Positions 25,278 through 34,010 of a stretch of 64,000 nt of DNA are shown in pieces. Made by a program: the position numbers and the translations under genes. The notes below the pieces were generated by a model, which saw nothing but the letters and a program-made list of their open reading frames with translations, did no database searches and had not been told where the DNA came from. Numbering within the stretch: position 1 is the first letter of the stretch; each line of letters begins with the position of its first letter. This DNA comes from Micromonospora sp. WMMD882 (lineage in GTDB: Bacteria > Actinomycetota > Actinomycetes > Mycobacteriales > Micromonosporaceae), in the NCBI RefSeq assembly GCF_027497255.1, contig NZ_CP114903.1, positions 1,922,001-1,986,000 on the forward strand, in the 5' to 3' direction.

Positions 25278-26369
25278 TCACAGGTCGATGTCGCAGGGGC
25301 CGGCCGCCGCCGACACGCAGGTCTGGATGAGCACGCCGTCACCGGGCAGCGCGGTGGTCAGCTCGCCGGTGCGCAGGTCGCGTACCGCCCCCTGGCGCAG
25401 CGGCAGGACGCAGCCGAAGCAGATGCCCATGCGGCAGCCGGACGGCATCAGCAGACCAGCCTCCTCCCCCTCGTCGAGCAACGCGCGGCCACCGTCGGCC
25501 CGCACGGTCACTCCGGCCCTGGTGAAGGTGACCTCGCCGCCCTCGCCGGGGGCGATCACGGTGGGCCGGAACCGCTCGGTGTGCAGCCGGTCGGCGACCC
25601 CGCCGGCGGCCCAGTGCGCTTCGAGGGCGTCGAGCAGGCCGACCGGCCCGCAGGCCCAGGTCTGCCGGTCGAGGTGGTCGGGCACCAGGGCGCCGAGGGA
25701 CGCCGGGTCGAGCAGCCCGTCGGTGTCGGTGTGCCGCTCGACCAACCGGATCGTCCCCCGGGCGGCCAGCCCCCGCAACTCGGGCCCGAAGATCACGTCG
25801 TCCGGCCCGGGGGCGGAGTGCGCCACCACGACGTCGGCCCCGGCGAGGACGCCGGAGCGCAGCATCCCGACGACCGGGGTGATGCCGCTGCCGGCGGTGA
25901 CGAACAGGACCCGCTCCGGCACGGCAGGCGGGAGGACGAAGTCGCCCTGCGCCTGGTCGAGCTGGACGATCGTGCCGGGCCGGACCCGGCGGACCAGGTG
26001 GTTGCTCACCCTCCCGTCCGGGATCGCCTTGACGGTGACGGTGAGCAACCGGCTGCCGGGCCGGGCCGGGGAGGTCAACGAGTAGGCCCGCCACTGCCGG
26101 ACGCCGTCGACGTCCACGCCGAGGCGGACGTACTGCCCGGGGGCGTGGCCACGCCAGTCCCGGCCGGGCCGGATCACCAGGGTCGCCGCGTCGCGGGTCT
26201 CCGGACGTACGGCGAGGATCCGGCCGCGCAGGTCGGCCCCGGCGCGCAGGGGCGCCACCAGGTCGAGGTAGTCGTCCGGCAGGAGGGGGGTGGTGACCGC
26301 GCCGGCGAGCCGCAGGAGCCGGTCCCGGAGTGGCACCCGGGGGGACGGGTACGGGACGGTGGTGGTCAT
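25278..26369 (-). CDS. Flavin/2Fe-2S NAD(P)H oxidoreductase, electron donor of the desaturase
   Basis: 363 residues from ATG 26369. Order: FAD domain (WRGHAPGQYVRLGVDVDG, RAYSLTSP, GRVSNHLV), NAD(P) domain (VLFVTAGSGITPVVGMLRSG, QTWACGPVGLLDALE) and a C-terminal plant-type 2Fe-2S ferredoxin domain with CRMGICFGC and a later Cys in IQTCVS. This is the Rv3230c type that feeds DesA3. The start lies directly against the palindrome GTCACCATGGTGAC, and a three-codon frame ATG-GTG-ACA ending at the TGA of ATGA overlaps the start. Confidence 0.92.
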   Translation of the reverse strand: MTTTVPYPSPRVPLRDRLLRLAGAVTTPLLPDDYLDLVAPLRAGADLRGRILAVRPETRDAATLVIRPGRDWRGHAPGQYVRLGVDVDGVRQWRAYSLTSPARPGSRLLTVTVKAIPDGRVSNHLVRRVRPGTIVQLDQAQGDFVLPPAVPERVLFVTAGSGITPVVGMLRSGVLAGADVVVAHSAPGPDDVIFGPELRGLAARGTIRLVERHTDTDGLLDPASLGALVPDHLDRQTWACGPVGLLDALEAHWAAGGVADRLHTERFRPTVIAPGEGGEVTFTRAGVTVRADGGRALLDEGEEAGLLMPSGCRMGICFGCVLPLRQGAVRDLRTGELTTALPGDGVLIQTCVSAAAGPCDIDL

Positions 26370-26383
26370 GTCACCATGGTGAC
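26370..26383. promoter_or_regulatory. 14-base perfect palindrome at the reductase start
   Basis: GTCACCATGGTGAC is a perfect palindrome immediately upstream of the reductase ATG and within the 86-base gap to the divergent PucR-type gene. It is placed where a repressor would block reductase translation start or transcription. Candidate operator for the adjacent PucR-type protein. Confidence 0.5.
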
Positions 26384-26455
26384 CGGCTGCCAGGAATAAA
26401 ATCTTGGCTGGTCGAGGTAAAACGACCACCTCTTCTTGTGCGGAGCGAACAAATC

Positions 26456-27700
26456 ATGGTGGAGAGTTCCCGCGCCAGCCGGGAAGCCGCCCGGCTGGCC
26501 CTGGACGAGCGGATCGCCCAGGCGTTGCAGGCCCGCCTGCCGATGCTCGCCGAGCGGACGGTCACCGCGATCACCGCCGAGGTGCCCAGCTACTCCGGCA
26601 CGCTGACCGGCCAGATGCGCGACAAGATCTCCACCGCCGTGCAGATCGCCCTGGGCACCTTCCTCAACCTGTTGGCACAGGCCCCGGGCAGCGACCCGAG
26701 CATCCCGCTGACCCCCGCGCTGGAGGCCGCGTACACGCTCGGCAGCGGGGAGGCGCGCTCCGGGCGCAGCATGGACGCGCTGCTGGCGGCGTACCGGATC
26801 GGGGCACGGGTGGCGTGGCGGGAGATGTCCACCATCACCGTACGCGGCGGGCTCTCCGCCGCGACCGTGGCGGAGTTCGCCGAGCTGCTGTTCGCGTACA
26901 TCGACGAGCTGTCGGCGGCGAGCGTGGCCGGGCACGCCGACGAGCTGGCCAGCGCGGGCCGGGCCCGGCGGCGCAACCTGGAACGGCTCGCCCAGCACCT
27001 GCTCGCCGGCGAACCCGAGGAGGTGCTGCTGGGCAGCGCCGAGCGGGCGGGCTGGCCGCCGCCGCAGACGCTGACCGCCGTCCTGCTGCCCCGGGCCAAC
27101 CTACGCGCCCCGCTCGCGCTGCTCAGCCCGCACACCCTGGAGTCCGGCGAGGACCTGCCCGGGGCGGCGCCGGACGACGAGACCGCCGTGCTGCTCGTAC
27201 CGGACATGCACGGCGCCCGCCGACGGCAGCTCACCCGGGTGCTGCACGGCCGGCGCGCGGTGCTCGGGCCGGCCCGGCCCTGGCCCCGGGTGGCCGCCTC
27301 GTTCCGGCGGGCCACCCGGGCGCTGGCCCTCGGCGTCGACCCACCGGCGGACGGCGCCCCGCTGGACACCGAGGACCACCTGGCCGAGCTGGTCCTCACC
27401 GCCGACCCGGAGGGGCTGGCCGACCTGCGCGCCCGGGCGTTGGCGCCGCTGGCGGCGCTGCCGCCGGCCAACGCGGCGCGGCTGGCCGACACCCTACGGT
27501 CGTGGCTGCTGCGCCACGGCCGCCGCGAGGACGTCGCCGCCGACCTGTTCGTCCACCCGCAGACGGTCCGCTACCGGCTGGGCCGGCTCCGCGAGCTGTA
27601 CGGCGACCGGCTCACCGACCCGGGGGGCGTGTTGGAGCTGACCCTCGCCCTCGCCTTCTGGGACAGCGGCAGGGAGGGGCCCCTTCCCGACGCCCCGTGA
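26456..27700 (+). CDS. PucR-type transcriptional regulator
   Basis: 414 residues. The C-terminus ends in the PucR helix-turn-helix: LRSWLLRHGRREDVAADLF, HPQTVRYRLGRLRELYGDRL. The N-terminal 180 residues are helical (RsbRD-like sensory region with GRSMDALLAAYRIGARVAWR) and the middle is a degenerate GGDEF-like fold. Members regulate catabolic or lipid genes. It is divergent from the desaturase-reductase operon and separated by only 86 bases, so it is the likely regulator of that operon. The ATG at 26456 is used; GGAG lies 11 bases before it. Confidence 0.9.
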   Translation: MVESSRASREAARLALDERIAQALQARLPMLAERTVTAITAEVPSYSGTLTGQMRDKISTAVQIALGTFLNLLAQAPGSDPSIPLTPALEAAYTLGSGEARSGRSMDALLAAYRIGARVAWREMSTITVRGGLSAATVAEFAELLFAYIDELSAASVAGHADELASAGRARRRNLERLAQHLLAGEPEEVLLGSAERAGWPPPQTLTAVLLPRANLRAPLALLSPHTLESGEDLPGAAPDDETAVLLVPDMHGARRRQLTRVLHGRRAVLGPARPWPRVAASFRRATRALALGVDPPADGAPLDTEDHLAELVLTADPEGLADLRARALAPLAALPPANAARLADTLRSWLLRHGRREDVAADLFVHPQTVRYRLGRLRELYGDRLTDPGGVLELTLALAFWDSGREGPLPDAP

Positions 27701-27716
27701 CGAGGGGGCGACCCGG

Positions 27717-29186
27717 CTAACCCGAGGCGGGCAGGGTGAACCACACCGTGGCGCCGCCCCCGGACACGGCGGCCGGGCCGCCGTCGGGCGCAACGGCCGC
27801 GTTGTCGTCAGGCGCGGCGACCGGGCCGCCGTCGGGCGCGGCGACCGGAGCGCCCTCGGGCGCGGCGGTCAGGCCGACCTCGCCGCCGTGGGCGGCGACG
27901 ATGCCGGCCACGATCGCCAGCCCCAGGCCGCTGCCGCCGCCCCGCCCCGGCTCACCCTGGGTGAACCGGTCGAAGGCCCGCGCCGCCAGGGCGGCGGGGA
28001 AGCCGGGCCCCGCGTCGGTCACCCGGACCCGGACCCGGTCGGCGACGACGGTCACCTCGACGGTGACCGCCGCCCCGGGCGGCGTGTGGGCGCGGACGTT
28101 GGCCAGCAGGTTGGTCAACACCTGACGCAACGCGTGCTCGTCCCCGGTGACCGGGGCGGGGGTCGGGGCGCGCAGCGTGGCCGGTCGTCCCGGCTGCACG
28201 GCGAGCAGGTCCGCCAGGCAGTCGCGGGCCAGCACCGCCAGGTCGACCCGGTCCCGCCGCAGGCGCGGCTCGGCGTCCAGCCGGGCCAGGTAGAACAGGT
28301 CGTCGAGGATGCGGCCCATCCGGACGGCCTCGTCCTCGCTGCGGGCCAGCACCTCGGCCCGCCGTTCCGGCTCGATCATGTCGTGCCGCAGGATCTGCAG
28401 GTAACCCCGGATCGAGGTCAGCGGGGTCCGCAGCTCGTGGGAGGCGTCCGCGGCGAAGTCCCGCAGCCGTTGTTCGGAGCGGGTCCGGGCCGCGATGGCC
28501 GCCTGCAGGCGGGCCAGCATGCCGTGCACCGCGAGGGTCAACCGGTCCGCCTCGGTGCGCGGAACACCGGCGCGGACGCCGTGCAGCGACACCTGCCGGC
28601 CCAGCTCCCCGTCGGCGATCGCGGCGGCGGTCGCGGTGATCCGGTCCAGTGGTCGCAGCCCCCGGACCACCAGCAGCCGGGCGAGGACGGCGAGCAGTGA
28701 CAGCGCCGCCGCCCCGGCGGCCAGCTCCACCAGGACGAGCCGTCGCACGGTCTGCCGTACCGGGGTCAACGGCAGCGCGATCAGGACGACGGCCGCGTCG
28801 GCCCGTACGGTGACCGCCCGCCACTGCCCGCCCACGTCCACCGGGACGGACACCCCGTCCGTGGTCGGCGCGGTCACCTGGTCGACCAGCGGGACGGCCG
28901 GCGGGGGCGCGGCGGAGATCCGGGTGAGCGTGCCGTCCGGATGCCGGATCTCCACCAGGTAGTCGGAGGGCGCGACGGCCGCCCGGACGGCCCCGCCCGG
29001 TTGGCCGGTGAGCAGGCCGGCCCGGGAGGTGACCACCGCGGCGGCCGAGCGGAGCTGGTCGTCGGTGCGGTGCACCAGATAGGCGCGCAACGCGAACGTG
29101 CTGACCAGCCCGGCGGACAGCAACGCGAGCGCGGTGAGGCCGACCAGCCCGAGCAGCAGGCCACGACGCAGCGGCAGGCGGTTCAT
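27717..29186 (-). CDS. Sensor histidine kinase
   Basis: 489 residues; the ATG overlaps the stop of the response regulator gene (ATGA). Two membrane segments (about 10-32 and 155-178) bracket an extracytoplasmic sensor of about 120 residues. HAMP (about 178-232) and HisKA follow with the phosphorylated His in FAADASHELRTPLTSIRGYL. The ATPase domain has N box NLLANVRAHTPPG, VTDAGPGFP and GGSGLGLAIV. Near the C-terminus, between the G2 box and the last strand ATVWFTLP, there is an unusual 40-residue degenerate repeat (APDGGPVAAPD type). Confidence 0.93.
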   Translation of the reverse strand: MNRLPLRRGLLLGLVGLTALALLSAGLVSTFALRAYLVHRTDDQLRSAAAVVTSRAGLLTGQPGGAVRAAVAPSDYLVEIRHPDGTLTRISAAPPPAVPLVDQVTAPTTDGVSVPVDVGGQWRAVTVRADAAVVLIALPLTPVRQTVRRLVLVELAAGAAALSLLAVLARLLVVRGLRPLDRITATAAAIADGELGRQVSLHGVRAGVPRTEADRLTLAVHGMLARLQAAIAARTRSEQRLRDFAADASHELRTPLTSIRGYLQILRHDMIEPERRAEVLARSEDEAVRMGRILDDLFYLARLDAEPRLRRDRVDLAVLARDCLADLLAVQPGRPATLRAPTPAPVTGDEHALRQVLTNLLANVRAHTPPGAAVTVEVTVVADRVRVRVTDAGPGFPAALAARAFDRFTQGEPGRGGGSGLGLAIVAGIVAAHGGEVGLTAAPEGAPVAAPDGGPVAAPDDNAAVAPDGGPAAVSGGGATVWFTLPASG

Positions 29187-29875
29187 CCGGGCGCCCGCAG
29201 GGCATAGCCGAAGCCCCGGCGGGTCTCGATCAGCGGAGGTCCCCACGGGTCGAGCTTGCGACGCAGGTACCCGATGTACGTGTCGACGACGTTGGAGCCG
29301 CCGTCGAAGTCGTACCGCCACACCGCGTCGAGGATCTGCGCCCGGGAGAGCACCCGGCCCGGGTTGAGCATCAGGTGCCGCAGCAGCTTGTACTCCGTCG
29401 GGGACAGCGACAGCAGGTGGCCGCCACGGCGGGCCTCGCAGGTCTCCTCGTCCAACTCCAGGTCGGCGTAGCGCAGCACGCCGGGCGCGGCGCCGGGAGC
29501 CGAGCCGATACGCCGCAGCACCGCGCGGACCCGGGCGAGCAGCTCCTCCACCGAGAAAGGCTTGGTGACGTAGTCGTCCCCGCCGTAGGTCAGCCCGGCG
29601 ATCCGGTCCCGGGGGGCGTCGCGGGCGGTGAGGAAGACGATGCCGACCTCGTGCCCGGCGGCCCGCAGCGTCCGGCACACCTCGAACCCGTCGGAGTCGG
29701 GCAGCAGCACGTCGAGCACCACCAGGTGGGGCCGGCACTCGTCGGCGCGACGCAGCGCCTCGGCGGCGGTGCCGGCGGTGACCACCTCGAAACCGTGGAA
29801 CCGCAGCACGGTGGCGAGCATGTCGACGATGTTGGGCTGGTCGTCGACGACCAGCACCCGGACGGCGGCGTTCAT
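29183..29875 (-). CDS. OmpR/PhoB-type response regulator
   Basis: 230 residues. The receiver has VLVVDDQPNIVDML, the phosphorylated Asp in LVVLDVLLPDSDGFE and the Lys of YVTKPFSVEEL. The C-terminal winged helix has LSLSPTEYKLLRHLMLNPG and VDTYIGYLRRKLD. It is coupled to the kinase gene behind it. Layout resembles the MprA/TcrX-like actinobacterial regulators. Target genes are unknown; the nearest candidate is the MMPL operon 124 bases upstream on the same strand. Confidence 0.95.
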   Translation of the reverse strand: MNAAVRVLVVDDQPNIVDMLATVLRFHGFEVVTAGTAAEALRRADECRPHLVVLDVLLPDSDGFEVCRTLRAAGHEVGIVFLTARDAPRDRIAGLTYGGDDYVTKPFSVEELLARVRAVLRRIGSAPGAAPGVLRYADLELDEETCEARRGGHLLSLSPTEYKLLRHLMLNPGRVLSRAQILDAVWRYDFDGGSNVVDTYIGYLRRKLDPWGPPLIETRRGFGYALRAPG

Positions 29876-29999
29876 CTCGCCCCGATCAGACCACGGACGG
29901 CTGGGAGTTCGATGAGAGTTCGGTGGGGTGACCGTCGGCGCGCCGGCCGACGCGGGCGGGACGGGCCCGCCCGCCGGTCAGGGCCCGCCCGGCCACCGG

Positions 30000-32318
30000 T
30001 CAGGGCCCGGCCACTCCGGCCGGGGTCGGGGCCGGCTCCACCGGCCGCCGGTGGCTACGGCGGCCCGGGTGCCACCAGTTCGCCCGGCCGAGCAGCGCCA
30101 TGGTGGCCGGCACCAGCAGGGCCCGGACCACCGTGGCGTCCACGGCCACCGCGACCGCCATGCCGAGGCCGAACATCTTGATCACCGGATCGGTGTGCAG
30201 CACGAAGCTGGCGAACACCGTCACCATGATCAGGGCGGCCGAGGTGATCACCCGTCCGGTGCCGGCCAGGCCCAGCCGGACGGCGGCCCGGTTGTCCCCG
30301 GTGGCCCGCCACGCCTCCTGCACCGCGGTCAGCAGGAACACCTCGTAGTCCATGGACAGCCCGAACAGCAGCGCGAACAGCATCACCGGCAGGTAGCTCT
30401 CCACCGGCACCGGACCGGACAGGCCGGTGAGCTGCACGCCCCAGCCCCAGGCGAACACGGCGGTGAGCACGCCGTACGCGGCGCCGATCGAGACGAGGTT
30501 CATCACGGCCGCCTTCACCGCGACGACCGGCGCCCGGAACGCCACGTACAGCAGGACGGTGGACAGCCCGACCACCACGCCGATCACCCACGGCATCCGC
30601 TCCCGGACCCGGTCGGCCAGGTCCACGCGGGTGGCGGTGGCCCCGCCGACGTGCACCTCCGCGCCGGCCACGGACACCTGGCGCAGCGCCCGCACCAGCT
30701 CGGCGGTGGCCGGGTCGCTCGGGGCCGTACCCGGTTGGACGCTCGTGGTGGCGACCCGCCCGCCGTCGGCGAGGCGCAGCGGACCGACGGCGGCCACGCC
30801 GGGCGTGGCACGCGCCTGCCCGGCCAGTTGCTCCAGGCGCGGGTCGGTGTCGCCGGTGGCCGGGGGCTCGAGGGCCGCGACGACCGTGAGCGGACCGTTC
30901 ACGCCGGGTCCGAACCCCTCGGCGAGCAGGTCGAAGCTGGTCCGGGTGGCGCTGCCCGGCGGGTTGTCGCCGGCGTCGAGCTGGCCGAGCGTGAGGGTGG
31001 CGGCCGGGGCGGCGAGCGCCGCGAGCAGCGCGGTGGCCAGCAGCGCCCAACGCCACGGCCGGCGGGTGACCCGGTCGGCCTGCCGGGCCCAGCCCGTCTC
31101 CCGGCCGACCGACCAGCCCGGCACGGTCCCGCCCCCACCGCCGACGCCCGGGAGCGGGCCGGCGTCGACGGTCGGGAGCCGGCCGGCGTCGACGGTCGGG
31201 AGCCGGCCGGCGTCGGTGAGAGCGGTCGGCGGCGCGTCGGCGGCGGGGTCCGACGCGGGTGGCGCGGAGACGGTCCGACGGCGTACGCGCAGCCGGTCGA
31301 CGCGCGGGCCGAGGACGGCCAGCAGCGCCGGCAGCAGCGTGACCGCGCCGAGCACGGCGACGACCACCACCAGGCCGGCGGTCCAGCCGAGCGTGCCGAG
31401 GATGGGCACCCCGGCCACGGCGAGCCCACCGAGGGCGATGACCACCGTGCCGCCGGCGAACACGACCGCCGCGCCCGCGCTGGTCATACTCTCGACCAGG
31501 GCCACCGGTCCGGGCGTGCCGCCGGCACGCAGCGCCCGGTAGCGGGTGATCAGGAAGAGCGCGTAGTCGATACCCACGCCGAGACCGATCATGGTGGCCA
31601 GGTTGCCGGCCACCGACGGCACGGCCACCAGGTGACCGGCCAGGCCGACCGCGCTGAGCGCGCAGAGCAGCGTGAACAACGCGGTGACCAGCGGCACCGC
31701 CGCCGCCACCAGGCCACCGAAGGCGAGCACCAGGACCACGGCGGCGACCGCCAGCCCGAGCAGCTCGGAGGTGTGCGAGCCGCCCCGCTCGGCCGCCACC
31801 GCCAGCACGCCGCCGGGCACCGTCTCGATGCCGGCCGCCCGCGCCGGCCGCGCCGCGTCCGTCACCGCGACGCTGAGCGCCCTGTCCACGTCGCGCGGCG
31901 GGACGTCGAGCCGGACGCTGAGGTAGCCGGTCCGGCCGTCCGCGCTGAGACTGCCGGCGCGGGCGTCCACCCCGTCGACCCGGGTAACCTGCGGCACGGC
32001 GGCGATCGCGGTGGCGCTGCGCTCCAACGCCGCCCGACGGGCCGGCTCGTCCAGCCGGCCGGTGTCGACGTGCACCACCACCTGGCCGGTGCTGCCGGTC
32101 GCGCTGCCGTCGGACTCGGCGAGGTCGCGGGCGACCTGGGCGTCGCTGCCGGGCAGCGCGACGTCGTTGTCGACAGGTCGACCGAGGACAGCGACCGAGC
32201 CGACCAGCGCCACGGCCAGGAGCAGCCAGACGGTCAGCACCCAGCACGGCCGCCGCGCGCACCACCGGCCCACCTGGCACAGCGCCCGGTGCACCGGGCT
32301 GTCGGGTCGGGTGTGCAT
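30000..32318 (-). CDS. MMPL family transporter
   Basis: 772 residues; ATG 32318 shares its A with the TGA of the preceding gene (TGATG) and is preceded by GGAGGAG. Two halves each carry one large extracytoplasmic loop and about six membrane segments, with the RND/MMPL motifs GLGVGIDYALFLITRYRALR in the first half and LFGLSMDYEVFLLTAVQEAW in the second; the Asp in each is in the proton relay. MMPL proteins export lipids or lipid-like metabolites. A disordered Gly/Pro cytoplasmic loop with GRLPTVDAGRLPTVDAG repeats joins the halves. Confidence 0.93.
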   Translation of the reverse strand: MHTRPDSPVHRALCQVGRWCARRPCWVLTVWLLLAVALVGSVAVLGRPVDNDVALPGSDAQVARDLAESDGSATGSTGQVVVHVDTGRLDEPARRAALERSATAIAAVPQVTRVDGVDARAGSLSADGRTGYLSVRLDVPPRDVDRALSVAVTDAARPARAAGIETVPGGVLAVAAERGGSHTSELLGLAVAAVVLVLAFGGLVAAAVPLVTALFTLLCALSAVGLAGHLVAVPSVAGNLATMIGLGVGIDYALFLITRYRALRAGGTPGPVALVESMTSAGAAVVFAGGTVVIALGGLAVAGVPILGTLGWTAGLVVVVAVLGAVTLLPALLAVLGPRVDRLRVRRRTVSAPPASDPAADAPPTALTDAGRLPTVDAGRLPTVDAGPLPGVGGGGGTVPGWSVGRETGWARQADRVTRRPWRWALLATALLAALAAPAATLTLGQLDAGDNPPGSATRTSFDLLAEGFGPGVNGPLTVVAALEPPATGDTDPRLEQLAGQARATPGVAAVGPLRLADGGRVATTSVQPGTAPSDPATAELVRALRQVSVAGAEVHVGGATATRVDLADRVRERMPWVIGVVVGLSTVLLYVAFRAPVVAVKAAVMNLVSIGAAYGVLTAVFAWGWGVQLTGLSGPVPVESYLPVMLFALLFGLSMDYEVFLLTAVQEAWRATGDNRAAVRLGLAGTGRVITSAALIMVTVFASFVLHTDPVIKMFGLGMAVAVAVDATVVRALLVPATMALLGRANWWHPGRRSHRRPVEPAPTPAGVAGP

Positions 32319-33064
32319 CAGGCTCCTCCGCACGTGCCGCCGCGCCGACCGGTGTCGGTCGCGGCCATGGTCAGGTCGTGCCCGGACAGGCTCAACCGCA
32401 GGCCGTCGTCGACGACGTCGACGCCTCGCCAGGTCAGGCCCTCGGGCAGGTCGGGCAGTGGCCGGGAGAGGTCACGGCCGCCGGTGATCCGGTCGACGAT
32501 CCCCGGGCCGGCGCTGCGGCGCACGCCCAGCACCTCGATCTCGGTGGGGGTGACGGTCAGCCGGCGGTCGGCGACCGTGGGGCGGGCGAGCACGGTCACC
32601 GGCAGGCGCTGCCCGGCCACGGCCGCGTCGGTGTCGATGCCGAGCAGCCCGTTCACCGCCCGGTAGCGCACCTGACGGCCGGCCACCTCGGTGGGCAGCG
32701 CGTCGAACCCGACCTGCACCTCCAGGGTCAGCCCGCCGATCCGGGCCGGCTGGTCGTCGGGCAGTCGCACCTCGGACAGGGTGGCCGCCACCCGGGCGGC
32801 CCGCAGGTCACCCCGCTGGACGTCCCGAGCCTCGGCGCTGAGCCGGTCCACCCGGCCGGCCAGCACGTCGGGCAGCACAGGGAAGCCGTGCACCCGGACC
32901 CGGGGCGGCTCGTCCAGGCCCGCCACGCAGGCCAGCCGCCCGGCCAGGCGACCGGCCGCCGTCCGGGCGACCCACCGGTCGGTGACCACCGCCGCGGTCA
33001 GCGCCGTCACCGTGAGCAGCGCCGCCAGGGCGGTCAGCCGCCGCCGGTTCCGTGACCATCGCAC
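32318..33064 (-). CDS. LmeA-like phospholipid-binding protein (DUF2993)
   Basis: 248 residues from GTG 33064. A basic N-terminus and one hydrophobic segment (LTALAALLTVTALTAAVV) act as signal or anchor. The rest matches DUF2993: VHGFPVLPDVLAGRVDRLSAEARDV, RVAATLSEVRLP and LTVTPTEIEVLGVRR. In mycobacteria LmeA is a periplasmic phospholipid-binding protein needed for lipomannan maturation and reported to support MmpL3. Here the gene is translationally coupled to an MMPL transporter, which suggests a shared role in moving lipids across the envelope. Confidence 0.85.
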   Translation of the reverse strand: MRWSRNRRRLTALAALLTVTALTAAVVTDRWVARTAAGRLAGRLACVAGLDEPPRVRVHGFPVLPDVLAGRVDRLSAEARDVQRGDLRAARVAATLSEVRLPDDQPARIGGLTLEVQVGFDALPTEVAGRQVRYRAVNGLLGIDTDAAVAGQRLPVTVLARPTVADRRLTVTPTEIEVLGVRRSAGPGIVDRITGGRDLSRPLPDLPEGLTWRGVDVVDDGLRLSLSGHDLTMAATDTGRRGGTCGGA

Positions 33065-33168
33065 CCGGCGATCAGATCAGCGCCGGCTGGAGGTACGAAC
33101 CGAGCCGGATGAGAAAACGATGGGAGTCCGGTCCGGGGCGGCGTGGAACCGCGCCTGCCGGATCGGTC

Positions 33169-33214
33169 GCCGGTCGCGTCGTCACGGGCGCGGACCTGTG
33201 ACGACGCGACCGGC
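33169..33214 (-). terminator. Perfect 17-base-pair hairpin behind the CBM2 gene
   Basis: GCCGGTCGCGTCGTCAC (33169-33185) pairs perfectly with its complement at 33198-33214 across a 12-base loop. It lies 56 bases beyond the stop of the minus-strand FN3-CBM2 gene and before the LmeA gene, so it isolates the two units. Confidence 0.82.
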
Positions 33215-33269
33215 CCCGGTCAGCTCACCCGACCGGGCGGCAGGGCCGCCGCCCGGCGGTCACCGCGGC

Positions 33270-34010
33270 TCATGGTCCGCAGGTCAACGCGATGCGGTCG
33301 GGCGTCGCGCCGCTCGTCACGAGCATCCCGAAGGTGGTCGAGCCGGACGGCTCCAATGTCCCGTTGTACGGGGCGTTGCGCACCGCGACGACGTCGGCCC
33401 CGGGTTCCGCCACCGCGCCCCAGAGCGACTGGATCCGCTCGTCCCCGGGCCACCGCCAGGAGACCCGCCACCCGTCGAGGGTCCCGGCCGCGACGTTGCG
33501 GACGGTGATGGTGGCGACGAAGCCACCGTTCCAACTGGATCCGATCACGGCCGACGCCTCGCATGTCGACGTCGGCAGGGTGCGCGCCGGGCCGCCGACG
33601 TACGGGTCCCGCCGCTCGGCGGCTGCGAACCGGAACCAGTACGTGGTGTCGGCGCTCAGTCCGTCGACGGTCATCTTCCCGGACCGCTCCGGCCCGGACT
33701 GCGCCTCGGCCACCGGATCGCGCCACTGTTCGGCGTCCGCGCGGCTGGCGAAGAGGGTGACCGTGATGGGCGGGTGGTAACCGCAGGGCGGGGTAAGCAG
33801 CATCGAGTAGGAGATGGTCAGGCTCGTGTCGGTGGCCGACGTCACCAAACCGGTGATCGGCAACGCCGGTGGGCAGGCCACCGTGGGCGTGGGCGTGGGC
33901 GTCGTGGCGGGGAACGGGGCCGGGGACGTCCCGACGCCGCTTCCGGCCACCACCCAGCCGCTCAGGGACAACGTCGCGGCGGTCAACGCCACGGCGATCT
34001 GGCGCAGCAT
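33270..34010 (-). CDS. Secreted FN3-CBM2 carbohydrate-binding protein
   Basis: 246 residues; ATG 34010 after AAAGGAG. Signal peptide (MLRQIAVALTAATLSLSGWV), a short Thr/Pro linker, a fibronectin type III domain (about 45-140: LTISYSMLLTPP, DGLSADTTYWFRFAAAE) and a C-terminal CBM2 (about 150-246: CEASAVIGSSWNGGFVATI, GWRVSWRWPGDERI, ending ALTCGP; the two Cys would form the usual disulfide). The conserved Trp residues for cellulose or chitin binding are present. No catalytic domain is seen, so it may anchor or act as an accessory. It is divergent from the sugar dehydrogenase with the same CBM type. Confidence 0.88.
   Translation of the reverse strand: MLRQIAVALTAATLSLSGWVVAGSGVGTSPAPFPATTPTPTPTVACPPALPITGLVTSATDTSLTISYSMLLTPPCGYHPPITVTLFASRADAEQWRDPVAEAQSGPERSGKMTVDGLSADTTYWFRFAAAERRDPYVGGPARTLPTSTCEASAVIGSSWNGGFVATITVRNVAAGTLDGWRVSWRWPGDERIQSLWGAVAEPGADVVAVRNAPYNGTLEPSGSTTFGMLVTSGATPDRIALTCGP

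Noticed and set aside
29928..32666. A plus-strand open frame of more than 900 codons
   Set aside because: It lies antisense to the MMPL and LmeA genes, which have clear family motifs and ribosome sites. Long antisense frames are expected at this GC content.
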